Translations under genes and position numbers: made by a program | Shown: piece by piece, positions 9,021 to 18,872 of the stretch | Layout of the letters: the number at the start of each line of letters is the position of its first letter | Position numbering within the stretch: position 1 is the stretch's first letter | Notes under the pieces: generated by a model | What the model was told of the DNA's origin: nothing | The model's database searches: none | The model's input: the letters and a program-made list of their open reading frames with translations, nothing else | NCBI GenBank assembly: GCA_045588185.1 | Contig: JAZNDR010000051.1 | Span: 43,549 to 107,548 of the forward strand | Length of the DNA stretch: 64,000 nucleotides | Direction of reading: 5' to 3' | From: Scatosoma sp045588185 | GTDB lineage: Bacteria; Bacillota; Clostridia; Christensenellales; Borkfalkiaceae

Positions 9021-9851
9021 ATGAAAATTATAGACGGAAAATCGTACGCGGCAGAGCTTCGCGCACAGCTGAAAACAAAAATTGAAAAAGCGGATCGTGT
9101 TCCCGGCTTGGCAGTCGTAATCGTGGGCAGCGATCCCGCCTCGCAAATATACGTTCGCAATAAAATCAGAGCGTGCGGAGAGGTAGGTATTAAATCGTAT
9201 TCTTACGAACTGCCTGAAAACGCCACGCAAGAACAGGTGGAATTGTTGCTGGACGAGTTGGCGGGGGACGCTCGTATCAACGGTATCTTATTGCAATTAC
9301 CGCTTCCCAAGCATTTAAACGCGGAAAGTGCAATGTCGCATATTCCCTTTGAAAAAGACGTAGACGGCTTTTCCCCGCAAAACCTCGGCTTACTAATGTT
9401 GCATAAAGAACGCGTTGTTGCCTGTACGCCGCTTGGTATTATGAAGCTTCTCGAACACGAACAAGTGAATCTTACGGGAAAACACGCAGTAGTGCTTGGC
9501 AGAAGCGATACGGTTGGTAAGCCTATGGCGACCTTATTATTGAACGCAAACGCGACGGTAACGGTCTGCCATAGTAAAACGACAAAATTGAAAGAAATTT
9601 GTAAAACTGCGGATTTGATTGTTTCCGCCGTTGGAAAGGCAAATTTCGTAACGGAAGATATGGTAAAGGACGGCGCAATCGTGATTGACGTAGGTATGAA
9701 CCGCGACGAGAACGGCAAGCTTTGCGGCGACGTCGATTTTGAAAAGGTAAAAGAAAAAGCGTCTTTGATTACACCCGTTCCTGGGGGAGTGGGGCCGATG
9801 ACGATCACGATGCTTATGTATAACACTTGTCTTGCAACATTTAAGGAGTAA
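9021..9851 (+). CDS. folD: Bifunctional methylenetetrahydrofolate dehydrogenase/cyclohydrolase FolD
   Basis: Interconverts 5,10-methylene-, methenyl- and 10-formyl-tetrahydrofolate, supplying one-carbon units. Seen: VGSDPASQIYVRNK with the catalytic Lys, the QLPLP motif, the DVDGFSPQN segment, the GRSDTVGKP nucleotide-binding loop and the C-terminal TPVPGGVGPMTI signature. 276 residues from the ATG at 9021, preceded by GGAG; a TTG at 9009 in the same frame lacks a ribosome-binding site. Confidence 0.95.
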   Translation: MKIIDGKSYAAELRAQLKTKIEKADRVPGLAVVIVGSDPASQIYVRNKIRACGEVGIKSYSYELPENATQEQVELLLDELAGDARINGILLQLPLPKHLNAESAMSHIPFEKDVDGFSPQNLGLLMLHKERVVACTPLGIMKLLEHEQVNLTGKHAVVLGRSDTVGKPMATLLLNANATVTVCHSKTTKLKEICKTADLIVSAVGKANFVTEDMVKDGAIVIDVGMNRDENGKLCGDVDFEKVKEKASLITPVPGGVGPMTITMLMYNTCLATFKE

Positions 9852-9858
9852 ACAGCAG

Positions 9859-10740
9859 TTGAACGATTTTAATGCTCTTTATGAAAATTACGTAACGGAA
9901 TTTAACGCTTATGCGCAAAGCTATACGCAAGCGTTAAAAACGAAACCCTTGGTATTAGCCGAAAGTATGGCGTATAGTCTGCTCAACGGCGGTAAACGGG
10001 TACGCCCCGTTTTAATGCTGGCAACAGCCGATGCGCTTGGCGTGGAAAAGGAAACGGTTTTGCCGTTTGCGCTTGCGCTTGAAATGATCCATACCTATTC
10101 CTTGATTCACGACGACCTGCCCGCTATGGACAACGACGATTTTCGCCGCGGTAAGCCGTCCTGCCATAAAGCGTACGGAGAAGCGAACGCAATACTTGCA
10201 GGCGACGGGCTTTTAAACGAGGCGTATGCGCTCTGTTTTAACGAATGTATGAAAGGGGAGAAGTATGCCTTGGCGTCCCACTTTTTAAACGAATGTGCGG
10301 GCATATACGGTATGATTGCAGGACAATCGGCTGACCTTTGGTTTTCGCAAAAAAACGAAGAGGTATCCGAAGAAGATCTTGCGTATATTTACGAGCATAA
10401 AACGGGTAAATTATTACTTGCGCCCGTAGCGATCGTCAGTATTCTTGCCGATAATAAATCCTATCTTGCTTTGGAAAGATTTGGAAAACTCTTAGGACGG
10501 CTTTTTCAAATGACGGACGATATTCTCGACGTAGAGGGGAATTTTGAAACGCTTGGAAAAACGATTGGAAAAGACGAAACGGAAAACAAATTGACCTGTG
10601 TTCGTTTGTACGGTTTAGAAGGGGCAAAGATTCGTGCGGACATGTGCGCGAAGGATTGCCACGCTATGCTGGAAGGCGTGGACGGCGATACGGCGTTTTT
10701 ACACGAGTTGGTAGATTACGTACTCAATCGCCGCCATTAA
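9859..10740 (+). CDS. ispA: Polyprenyl (farnesyl-type) diphosphate synthase
   Basis: Condenses isopentenyl diphosphate with allylic diphosphates. The first Asp-rich motif DDLPAMDND is at residues 85-93 and the second (DDILD) near 220; GGKRVRP near the N-terminus is the substrate-binding signature. The start is most likely TTG at 9859, ten bases after AAGGAG; the FolD stop is at 9849-9851. Followed by dxs 24 bases on, so this operon feeds the isoprenoid pathway. Confidence 0.92.
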   Translation: MNDFNALYENYVTEFNAYAQSYTQALKTKPLVLAESMAYSLLNGGKRVRPVLMLATADALGVEKETVLPFALALEMIHTYSLIHDDLPAMDNDDFRRGKPSCHKAYGEANAILAGDGLLNEAYALCFNECMKGEKYALASHFLNECAGIYGMIAGQSADLWFSQKNEEVSEEDLAYIYEHKTGKLLLAPVAIVSILADNKSYLALERFGKLLGRLFQMTDDILDVEGNFETLGKTIGKDETENKLTCVRLYGLEGAKIRADMCAKDCHAMLEGVDGDTAFLHELVDYVLNRRH

Positions 10741-10764
10741 AAGCTACGCGGAGGAAACGAAAAA

Positions 10765-12498
10765 ATGTTGGCAAATTTATCACCTGAACAGGTAAAAGAT
10801 TGCTCGCGGAATGATTTAAACGTTCTTTGCGATGAATTGCGCAGAGTGATATACGAAACGGTTATGCAATGCGGCGGACATCTTGCCTCTAATTTGGGGG
10901 CTGTGGAGTCCACAGTCGCACTCTTTTACGTTTTCGATTTTCCTAACGATAAAATCGTGTTTGACGTAGGGCATCAATGCTATGCGTACAAGCTTCTCAG
11001 CGGTAGGTTGGACAAGTTCTCAACGCTTCGGCAATCGGGCGGAATTTCAGGCTTTCCCAAGCGAAATGAAAGCGTTTACGATTGTTATGATACAGGGCAT
11101 GCGGGTACTTCCGTTTCCGCGGCGATAGGTCTTGCAAAAGCCCGTGATTTATTAAAAGAACAAAATGCAGTCATTGCATATATCGGCGACGGCTCGTTTA
11201 ATAACGGACTTGTTTACGAAGCGCTTAACAGCTTAAAAATTCTCAATACGAAAATATTGATTGTGCTTAACGATAACGGAATGTCAATATCGCCGACGGT
11301 AGGCGGTATGCACGACATTTTATCAAACGCAAAGAACGGCGAAAGAGCGGAGCATATCCGTCTTTTAGAAAGCTTTGGGCTTAAATATTTGGGCGTAAAA
11401 GACGGCAACGACGTAGACGAAATGGTGGACGCATTAACGGAAGCCAAAGAATCGTTGAAAACGCAGTCCGTTTTACTTCATATTGTTACGAAAAAAGGAA
11501 AGGGATACGAATTCAGCGAAGATCACCCGACGAATACGCACGGCGTACCGCCCATAGGTTCGCCCAAGGAAAAGGAATATTCGCAGGTTTTAGGCGAAAC
11601 GCTGTGCGCGCTTGCTCAAAAGGATAAAAAGATCACCGTTGTTTCGGCTGCAATGAAAGAAGCACTTGGATTAGAACAGTTTTTCGTTTCCTATCCTGAA
11701 CGCGCTTTTGACGTAGGTATATGTGAAGAAAACGCGTCCGTATTGTGTTCCGCAATGGCGGCGGGTGGGTTAAAGCCGTATTACGCTATTTATTCCACTT
11801 TTTTACAAAGAGCTTTCGACGAGATTATTCACGACGTTTGCGCACAGGATATGCCCGTTACGTTCTGCATAGACCGCGCGGGGATTTCAGGGGCAGACGG
11901 CGAAACGCATCAAGGCGTATTTGACCTTTCCTATTTGTCTTTGATACCCAATTTAACGATTGCCGCCCCCAAAGACACGGAAGAATTAAAAGCGATGCTG
12001 GAATTTAGCGCAACCTATCCCCATCCATTGGCAATTCGCTATCCGCGCTCGGGTAAAGTTGTATTCTCAGTAGAACCTCAGCCTTTACAGGTTGGCAAAT
12101 GGGAATATTTATACAAAGCAAATCCCGAAAATCAAGCCAAAGCCACACTGATTGCGGCGGGAGAAAGAAGCTTGATTATTGCTATGAAAGTTGCGCAAAA
12201 CCTCCAAAAACAAGGCAAATCGGCGGACGTTGTCAATGCTCGGTTTGTAAAACCGTTAGACATAGAATTTTTGAGTGCGTTGGCGAGCGAGCACGTTGTT
12301 ACTTTGGAGGATAACGTCTACCTCGGCGGATTAGGTTCTATGATTTGCGGAGAAATGAACCGTTTGAATAAAACTTGCAAGGTGAAGAGCTTTGCTTATC
12401 GAGATGAGTTTATTCCGCAAGGCAAGGTCGGACAATTGCAAAGCGAATACGGCGTAAATTGCATGGATATAGAGAAATATCTTTCCGAAGTGTTATAA
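10765..12498 (+). CDS. dxs: 1-deoxy-D-xylulose-5-phosphate synthase
   Basis: Thiamine-diphosphate enzyme joining pyruvate and glyceraldehyde 3-phosphate, the first step of the MEP pathway. Seen: FDVGHQCYAYKLL, the GDGSFNNGL metal/ThDP motif (usually GDGALTGG), DNGMSISP, the FCIDRAGISGADGETHQG transketolase segment and a C-terminal transketolase domain. 577 residues, shorter than the ~620 of E. coli but usual for clostridial forms. GGAGG precedes the ATG. Confidence 0.94.
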   Translation: MLANLSPEQVKDCSRNDLNVLCDELRRVIYETVMQCGGHLASNLGAVESTVALFYVFDFPNDKIVFDVGHQCYAYKLLSGRLDKFSTLRQSGGISGFPKRNESVYDCYDTGHAGTSVSAAIGLAKARDLLKEQNAVIAYIGDGSFNNGLVYEALNSLKILNTKILIVLNDNGMSISPTVGGMHDILSNAKNGERAEHIRLLESFGLKYLGVKDGNDVDEMVDALTEAKESLKTQSVLLHIVTKKGKGYEFSEDHPTNTHGVPPIGSPKEKEYSQVLGETLCALAQKDKKITVVSAAMKEALGLEQFFVSYPERAFDVGICEENASVLCSAMAAGGLKPYYAIYSTFLQRAFDEIIHDVCAQDMPVTFCIDRAGISGADGETHQGVFDLSYLSLIPNLTIAAPKDTEELKAMLEFSATYPHPLAIRYPRSGKVVFSVEPQPLQVGKWEYLYKANPENQAKATLIAAGERSLIIAMKVAQNLQKQGKSADVVNARFVKPLDIEFLSALASEHVVTLEDNVYLGGLGSMICGEMNRLNKTCKVKSFAYRDEFIPQGKVGQLQSEYGVNCMDIEKYLSEVL

Positions 12499-12499
12499 T

Positions 12500-13288
12500 A
12501 TGCGAGCGGATAAATATTTTGCAGAAAAATTCGGTTCGCGCACGAAAGCAGCGGAAGCAATTGAAAAAGGTTGGGTGCTTGTCAACGGAAAAGCAATAAA
12601 ACCGAAAGACGAAATCAAAGAAACGGACGAAATCGTTTTTATACAAGCGGAAGAGAGCTTCGTATCCAACGGCGGATATAAGCTTTCGAAAGCGGTAAAA
12701 GAATTTTCTTTTAATTGCAAAGATAAAATTTTTGTGGATATCGGCGCGAGTACCGGCGGTTTTACCGATTGTCTGTTGCAGTGCGGTGCAAAAAAAGTAT
12801 ATGCTGTTGACGTTGGAGAAAGCTTATTACATGAAACGCTTGTAGGGGATAGTCGTATCGTTACTATGGAGCATACCAACGCGAGATACCTTATCCGCAG
12901 CGATTTTTCCGATAATATTGACGGGGTAGTTACGGACGTTAGCTTTATTTCGTTGCGGTTGATATTTCCTGTTATTAAAGAAATTTTATCAGACGAGGGC
13001 GATGCGTTCGTTTTAATTAAACCGCAATTTGAGTGTGAAAACAAAAATATTGGAAAAAGCGGTATCGTGCACCCGTCCGCGCACGCAAAAATTGTAGAAA
13101 AAGTATTGTCCTATGCTACTGAAAACGGTTTATATCCGTTCGGCATCGTAAACGCGCCCATTCGAAAAGGGAAAAATATAGAATATATTTTACACGTAAA
13201 ACCAACTTACCTTAGTGCTAAATCGCCCAAAGGCATGGTACGGGAAGTGGAAGCGTTTATAAAAAATCATACAACCACCAAAGAATAA
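12500..13288 (+). CDS. tlyA: TlyA-family rRNA 2'-O-methyltransferase (YqxC)
   Basis: 262 residues: an S4 RNA-binding domain (about 1-60) followed by an FtsJ-like SAM methyltransferase domain with motif I VDIGASTGGFTD at 79-90 and the VVTDVSFISLRL motif. The family methylates ribose in 16S/23S rRNA; the Firmicute member lies next to dxs, nadK, argR and recN, exactly the order here. Starts one base after the dxs stop. Confidence 0.92.
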   Translation: MRADKYFAEKFGSRTKAAEAIEKGWVLVNGKAIKPKDEIKETDEIVFIQAEESFVSNGGYKLSKAVKEFSFNCKDKIFVDIGASTGGFTDCLLQCGAKKVYAVDVGESLLHETLVGDSRIVTMEHTNARYLIRSDFSDNIDGVVTDVSFISLRLIFPVIKEILSDEGDAFVLIKPQFECENKNIGKSGIVHPSAHAKIVEKVLSYATENGLYPFGIVNAPIRKGKNIEYILHVKPTYLSAKSPKGMVREVEAFIKNHTTTKE

Positions 13289-13309
13289 ATACGAAAGACG
13301 GAGAATGCG

Positions 13310-14116
13310 ATGAAAATCGGAGTTCTGGGCAATAAAGCCAAAGTAAAAAGCGAAAGCGTAATTGAAGAAATTATCGAATTATTGAAAAATGAGGGGTATG
13401 AAACCAAGCGTTTTTCTTCGCCTTTGGAAGTAGAGGGTGTAGACGTCGTCATCGTTCTTGGCGGCGACGGCGCGATTCTACACTCCGCAGTCATAGCCGC
13501 GCGCAATAATATAAAGATAATCGGTATCAACTACGGGAATCTCGGCTTTTTAACCGAATACGAAAAAGACGAACGGGACAGAATAACGGAGCTTTTGTCG
13601 CTTTTAAAGCAGGAAAAATGCCGTATATTAAAGCGTAGCCTGTTACAGCTGGAAGTTGCCGGAAAAACCTTTTTTGCGCTTAACGAAATAGCGTTACAGC
13701 GTGATTACGGGCTGTCTGCGACGAAAAACACACAAATACTTCGCTTGGACGTACAAACGCACGAGGGGAAAGATGTTATCGCGGGCGACGGCTTACTGAT
13801 TTGTACGCCAACGGGTTCAACAGCGTATTCGCTTTCCGCGGGCGGTGCTATCTTGACGCCCGAAGTTCCTGTATTTATGATGACGCCCATTTGCGCGTTT
13901 TCCATGCGTACCCGTCCAACGGTATTTTCCGACCAAGAAGAATTTGTCATCAAAATCAAACGCGGGAAAGCGATTTTGCTCGCTGACGGACTTGCGGTGG
14001 CAGGTTTACCGGAGAATGCGGAAATCCGCGTTAAAAAAGCACCGTTTACGGCAGATTTCCCCGTACGGGAAAATTCCGACTTTTTCAGCAAAGTCAGAAA
14101 TAAATTAAACGAGTAA
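13310..14116 (+). CDS. nadK: NAD kinase
   Basis: Phosphorylates NAD to NADP. GGDG at residues 51-54 (catalytic loop with the conserved Asp), NYGNLGFLTEYE, and the TPTGSTAYSLSAGGAI segment are all present. 268 residues, normal length. Part of the tlyA-nadK-argR-recN operon. Confidence 0.95.
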   Translation: MKIGVLGNKAKVKSESVIEEIIELLKNEGYETKRFSSPLEVEGVDVVIVLGGDGAILHSAVIAARNNIKIIGINYGNLGFLTEYEKDERDRITELLSLLKQEKCRILKRSLLQLEVAGKTFFALNEIALQRDYGLSATKNTQILRLDVQTHEGKDVIAGDGLLICTPTGSTAYSLSAGGAILTPEVPVFMMTPICAFSMRTRPTVFSDQEEFVIKIKRGKAILLADGLAVAGLPENAEIRVKKAPFTADFPVRENSDFFSKVRNKLNE

Positions 14117-14156
14117 GTTAGGCAGTAAAAATAAATAAAGGGAAAGGTAAGGGAAA

Positions 14157-14609
14157 ATGTTACGAACAGCAAGACACGCGAAAATTTTGGAGTTGATTTC
14201 GCGGAAAGAAATTGAAACCCAAGAGGAACTTTGCGCTGAACTGAACGCACTCAATCTTGTGGTAACGCAAGCAACGATATCGCGCGATATACGCGATTTG
14301 CATCTTTTCAAAGTGGCGGGTATCGAGAAAAAGTACCGTTATGCGTACATAAACGACGGCGAGAGTGAGGTTTCTCCCAAAATGAAGAGCCTCTTCCGCG
14401 ATTGTGTTGTTGCGGTAAAATCAGCGAAAAATCTCGTTGTCGTTAAAACATTAACTGGCAACGGGGCAAATGCAGGCGCTGTCGTAGATAAGCTTAATTA
14501 CGAAGGGATTGTCGGTTCGGTTGCGGGCGACGATACGCTTTTAATCGTTTGCGATACGGACGAACGCGCCGAGGCGGTCGTTGCAAAGATAAACGATTTT
14601 ATGAAATAA
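14157..14609 (+). CDS. argR: Arginine repressor ArgR/AhrC
   Basis: 150 residues: an N-terminal winged helix (ARHAKILELI, then TQATISRDIRDL as recognition region) and a C-terminal arginine-binding/hexamerisation domain (GNGANAGAVVDKL, GDDTLLIVC). Arginine-dependent hexameric regulator. Also of interest because ArgR family members act as Xer accessory proteins in some bacteria, and a Xer site lies 14 kb away. Its position before recN is conserved in Firmicutes. Confidence 0.94.
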   Translation: MLRTARHAKILELISRKEIETQEELCAELNALNLVVTQATISRDIRDLHLFKVAGIEKKYRYAYINDGESEVSPKMKSLFRDCVVAVKSAKNLVVVKTLTGNGANAGAVVDKLNYEGIVGSVAGDDTLLIVCDTDERAEAVVAKINDFMK

Positions 14610-14635
14610 GGATTTTACTTTGAGGGCGTACGGAT

Positions 14636-16336
14636 ATGTTATCCAGACTCACGATAAAAAACGTAGCGTTAATAGAAAATGCGGATATAACGTTCGGCGA
14701 AGGCTTGAACGTTCTTTCTGGTGAAACGGGCGCAGGGAAATCGGTTATTCTCGATTCCGTAAATTTCGTTTTAGGAGCAAAAGCCGACCGCTCTATGATT
14801 CGTTATGGCGAAACGGAATGTTTGGTGAAAGCGGAATTTTCCGTATCAGAAGATTCGCGTGCCGTACAAACGCTTCGCGATATGGATATTGATTCGGACG
14901 GGGAAATCATAATTTCCCGTAAATTCTCTGAAACGGGTAAAAATGCTGTAAAAATCAATGGGAATACCGTTACCGCAACTATGCTCCGCAGGGTAACCGA
15001 CTCTCTTGTAGACGTGCACGGACAAAGCGAACATTTCTTTTTGTTGCAAGAAAGCAATCAATTAAAGACGCTTGATAGCGTAGTTGGACAAGAAATAAGC
15101 GGTTTAAAACAAAATCTTGCCGAATTGTTAAAGGAAGCCCGCTGTATCGACGAACAAATTGCAATGCTCGGCGGAGACGAACAAGAACGGGCGAGAAGAA
15201 TGGAGCTTCTCAAATTCCAAATCGAAGAAATTGCTTCCGTAGATTTACAAGAGGGCGAAGAGGAAGAACTTATTGCAAAACGCAATAAAATCAACAATCT
15301 TGAAAAAATCATACTTTCTCTTAAAGAAGCTACGCAAGCGTTGTCAGGAGAAGCAGGCGTATTAGACGGGCTACGCAGTGCATCCCGTACTTTAAGTACA
15401 ATTTCCGCTTTGGACGAAAACTACGCGATTGCATATGAAAAATTAGAATCTTTGGCAATCGAAGCCGACGACGTTGCGGAAATCTTAACAGACCTTGGGG
15501 ACGAACTGTATTTCGACGAAAACGAAGCGGAGGAAACGGAGAATCGGTTAGATGCGATTCGCGCGTTAAAACGCAAATACGGAACGGATAAAAAACAAAT
15601 AGACGAGTATTTTCAAAAGATACAAACGGAATACGATTTACTTTCTGATTGTGAGGGACAATACGCACTTTTAACCGAGAAAAAAGAGAAAAATACGGAT
15701 AAAGTTTATAAAATCTGCCGTGAAATGACGGATATTCGTAAAAATTGCGGGGCAGGCTTTTGTCGCCGTGTAATTGAAGAATTAAAAACGCTCAATATTG
15801 CGTACGCACAATTTGAGATACAGTTTAACGAATATTCGAAATTGGACGCTATACGCGCAACCGCGAACGGATTAGACAATATATGTTTTTTATTTTCCGC
15901 AAATGCAGGCGAGCCAATGAAACCGCTTGGGAAGATTATCAGCGGGGGCGAAATGAGTAGATTTATGCTTGCCGTAAAAACCCAGTTTTCCGACGTAAAC
16001 GAAATATCGACTTATATTTTTGACGAAATTGATGCGGGTATCAGCGGAAAAACGGCAAAAGTAGTAGGTGAAAAGTTGGCGCGTATAGCCAAAAACACAC
16101 AAATTATCGCCGTGTCGCACCTCGCGCAAATTGCCGTTATGAGCGATAATGAATTTCTTATTGAAAAAGAGGAAGCAAACGGAAAAACGCTAACAAAAGT
16201 CTTTGCTTTAAATGCAAACGAGCAAAAACGCGAAATTGTGCGTTTGCTTGGTGGGAGCGATAGCGACGAGTACGCAATGAAACACGCGGAAGAACTTTTA
16301 AAACAGGCAAAAGAATACAAAAAGTCCTTTTCTTAA
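14636..16336 (+). CDS. recN: DNA repair protein RecN
   Basis: SMC-like ATPase of double-strand-break repair. Walker A GETGAGKS at 29-36, ABC signature ISGGEMSR near residue 432, Walker B IFDEIDAGISG near 460, with long coiled-coil arms between (high Glu/Lys content, about residues 150-370). 566 residues, the standard size. A LexA-controlled gene in many bacteria; I see no LexA box directly upstream, and the 27-base gap to argR suggests cotranscription. Confidence 0.95.
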   Translation: MLSRLTIKNVALIENADITFGEGLNVLSGETGAGKSVILDSVNFVLGAKADRSMIRYGETECLVKAEFSVSEDSRAVQTLRDMDIDSDGEIIISRKFSETGKNAVKINGNTVTATMLRRVTDSLVDVHGQSEHFFLLQESNQLKTLDSVVGQEISGLKQNLAELLKEARCIDEQIAMLGGDEQERARRMELLKFQIEEIASVDLQEGEEEELIAKRNKINNLEKIILSLKEATQALSGEAGVLDGLRSASRTLSTISALDENYAIAYEKLESLAIEADDVAEILTDLGDELYFDENEAEETENRLDAIRALKRKYGTDKKQIDEYFQKIQTEYDLLSDCEGQYALLTEKKEKNTDKVYKICREMTDIRKNCGAGFCRRVIEELKTLNIAYAQFEIQFNEYSKLDAIRATANGLDNICFLFSANAGEPMKPLGKIISGGEMSRFMLAVKTQFSDVNEISTYIFDEIDAGISGKTAKVVGEKLARIAKNTQIIAVSHLAQIAVMSDNEFLIEKEEANGKTLTKVFALNANEQKREIVRLLGGSDSDEYAMKHAEELLKQAKEYKKSFS

Positions 16337-16417
16337 CAGTAAACCTAAAGAAATTTGACTATTAAATAAGAATAGAAACACTTAATTTGCACAAATTACC
16401 TTTAAACGGAGGGTAAT

Positions 16418-17431
16418 ATGCGTAAATTAAGTTTTTTTCTTTTAGGGGCAATATTGACCTTCGCGTTTGTTTTTTGCGGTTTTGGAGTATCTATAACATC
16501 TGTATTCGCTCATGAAAATATCGTATTTATCGGCGGAATGTCGGCAGGATTTACATTGAAATCGGGGAATGTGCAAATTGTAGGTACTTGCGAAGTAATG
16601 ACGGAAAACGGCGTGTGCTCGCCTGCCCTTGAAGCTGGATTACGCACAGGCGACCATATTATTAAGGTGGGCGGAATCCGTGTCGAAACGATTGCGGAAT
16701 TAAACGAAGTCGTAGATAAAAGCCAAGGAAAAACGGTAGCATTGGAAGTTGAGAGAGGGAGCGAAACGCTCATTGTACAGATACAATCAGTTAAGGACCG
16801 AGTTGCGGGAAGATATAAAATAGGCGTTCTTGCTCGCGATAGCGTATCGGGTATCGGTACGGTAACTTATATCGACCCGTCTAACCGCCGTTTTGCCGCA
16901 TTAGGACATTCCGTTGTCGGAGAAAACAAGCGTGAATTAAAAATTTCCGATGGAATTGTATATGAATGCAACATTGTTGGCGTGAGTAAAGGTATACGCG
17001 GAAAGGCGGGCGAGCTTCGAGGAATGTTTTTAAGCGATAAAACGTTAGGAAAAGCAGAAAAGCTCTGCCATTGCGGGATATTCGGCGAAATTTCAAACGA
17101 TTATAGAACGGACGGATTAACGCGCGCCACTGCAGATTCATCAAACGTAATCCCAGGGGAAGCTTATATATATTCGACCGTCAATGGTGCAGAACGAAAA
17201 CGGTTTACTATTGATATTGTAAAAGTAGACAGAAATAATAAAGAAAATAAAAATTACGTTATTAAAGTAACGGACGAAGCTTTGATTTCCGAAACAGGGG
17301 GAATCGTACAAGGAATGAGCGGAAGCCCGATTGTTCAAAACGGCAAACTTATCGGAGCTGTAACACACGTGTTTTTAAACGACCCTACGCGCGGTTACGG
17401 AATAGACGTGCAAACTATGCTAAAAGAATAG
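16418..17431 (+). CDS. spoIVB: SpoIVB signalling serine peptidase
   Basis: Forespore-secreted protease that triggers cleavage of pro-sigma-K through SpoIVFA. Layout: N-terminal membrane/signal segment (about 5-28), a PDZ domain (about 45-125, with GLRTGDHIIKVGG), then an S55 peptidase domain with the catalytic Ser in GMSGSP near residue 300 and the FAALGHSV region. 337 residues versus ~425 in B. subtilis. recN-spoIVB order is conserved, but the usual next gene spo0A is not here; dacF follows. Confidence 0.93.
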   Translation: MRKLSFFLLGAILTFAFVFCGFGVSITSVFAHENIVFIGGMSAGFTLKSGNVQIVGTCEVMTENGVCSPALEAGLRTGDHIIKVGGIRVETIAELNEVVDKSQGKTVALEVERGSETLIVQIQSVKDRVAGRYKIGVLARDSVSGIGTVTYIDPSNRRFAALGHSVVGENKRELKISDGIVYECNIVGVSKGIRGKAGELRGMFLSDKTLGKAEKLCHCGIFGEISNDYRTDGLTRATADSSNVIPGEAYIYSTVNGAERKRFTIDIVKVDRNNKENKNYVIKVTDEALISETGGIVQGMSGSPIVQNGKLIGAVTHVFLNDPTRGYGIDVQTMLKE

Positions 17432-17510
17432 TAGATTGCTTCGTCTAACATAATTATTGTGCGTGGCATAGTAATTTGCTCATGCTACGCAAACGAAGAA
17501 AGGAGAGAGT

Positions 17511-18725
17511 ATGAAAAAATTTTTATGGCCTATTGCAGTATTAAGTTCAGCTTGTTGCGTTGGCGCAAAGAATATAACCAAGTATGAAGCCTACGCTGAA
17601 AAAGCGAGCGAATATGCACAAAACGTAGAGGAAACGATTTATACGTCAAGTGAAAACACCTTACAAATTCGTGCAAAATCAGCCTATTTAATGGATTTCG
17701 GAACGGGCGCCCCTATTTACTCATTAAACGAAAAGGCGCATTTACCGATTGCGAGTATGTGCAAAATTATGACCTTGATATTATCCTTTGACGCTATACG
17801 CGAAGGGATATTGAGTATGGAAGAGGAAATCGTCGTGAGCGAAAGGGCGGCTTCTATGGGCGGATCGCAGGTTTTCTTGGAAGCGAACGCAAAATACCAA
17901 GTAAAAGAGTTAATAAAAAGCATCATTGTATGCTCAGCAAACGATAGTTGTGTAGCTTTGGCGGAAAAAATAGCGGGCAACGAATCGGCTTTTACGGATA
18001 AAATGAACGATCGAGCAAAGAAATTGGGCGCAAATGATACTCTTTTTGCAAATTGTACGGGACTTCCAAAAGAACCGCAATATTCCTGTGCAAAAGACGT
18101 CGCGATAATGTTAAAGGAGCTGCTGAAAAACAAGGAATATTTTGAATTCGGTAAGGTATGGTTGGATAAATTCTCTCACCCCCAAGGAAGATACACAGAA
18201 ATAACCAACACTAATAAATTAGTACGTTTTTACGACGGTTGCGATGGTGGCAAAACGGGCTTTACCAATCAAGCGGGATTTTGTCTTGCCGCAACGGCGA
18301 AGCGAAACGATATGCGTATCGTTTCCGTCGTAATCGGGGAAAAGAGCAGTGCCGATCGTTTTGAAGACAGCCGTGCATTATTCGATTATGCCTTTGCAAA
18401 TTACTGTGTTGCGCCTATCGTAGAAGCAGGCGTGCCGTTAGAACAAAGCGTAGCGGTAAGCGGCGGGAAATTAAAGACAATTTCCGTAGTACCCAAGAAA
18501 AGTTCGTTTGCTTTTTCAAAAAGAGGCGAAAAAGCAAATATACAAACGGAAATGATTTTAGATAGTTTACGTGCTCCGATTAACGTTGGAGATAAAGTCG
18601 GCGAGCTTATTGTTTATAAAGACAACGTAGAAATCGACCGTGTTGAGCTTGTCGCAAACGAATGTGTGGAAAAAGCAAATATTTTTGATTGTATCCAGGA
18701 CGTTGCACGCGGTTGGAACGGCTAA
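17511..18725 (+). CDS. dacF: Serine-type D-Ala-D-Ala carboxypeptidase (DacF-like)
   Basis: Peptidoglycan D,D-carboxypeptidase of the S11 family with all three active-site motifs: SMCK at 82-85, SAN at 142-144, KTG at 248-250, and a C-terminal beta-rich domain of PBP5 type. An N-terminal signal segment is present (residues 1-19). 404 residues. The 79-base gap after spoIVB contains a 9-bp stem-loop (17461-17469 / 17482-17490) without a T-run. Its place after spoIVB suggests a sporulation (cortex) role, which is inference. Confidence 0.9.
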   Translation: MKKFLWPIAVLSSACCVGAKNITKYEAYAEKASEYAQNVEETIYTSSENTLQIRAKSAYLMDFGTGAPIYSLNEKAHLPIASMCKIMTLILSFDAIREGILSMEEEIVVSERAASMGGSQVFLEANAKYQVKELIKSIIVCSANDSCVALAEKIAGNESAFTDKMNDRAKKLGANDTLFANCTGLPKEPQYSCAKDVAIMLKELLKNKEYFEFGKVWLDKFSHPQGRYTEITNTNKLVRFYDGCDGGKTGFTNQAGFCLAATAKRNDMRIVSVVIGEKSSADRFEDSRALFDYAFANYCVAPIVEAGVPLEQSVAVSGGKLKTISVVPKKSSFAFSKRGEKANIQTEMILDSLRAPINVGDKVGELIVYKDNVEIDRVELVANECVEKANIFDCIQDVARGWNG

Positions 18726-18745
18726 AAATCAAGAAAATAGAATAT

Positions 18746-18789
18746 AAAAATCCGCCTTTGCGAAAAAAATTCCGCAAAGGCGGATTTTT
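18746..18789 (+). terminator. Terminator after dacF
   Basis: 17-bp perfect arms 18746-18762 / 18773-18789 with an A-rich start and T-rich end; it could work in both directions. Confidence 0.9.
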
Positions 18790-18872
18790 CAATAAAAAAC
18801 AGCCGTTGTGCTCTTGCATTTTTTTGATAAATTTGATAAAATAATATAAACTTGTTTTAAGAAGGTTTTAAA

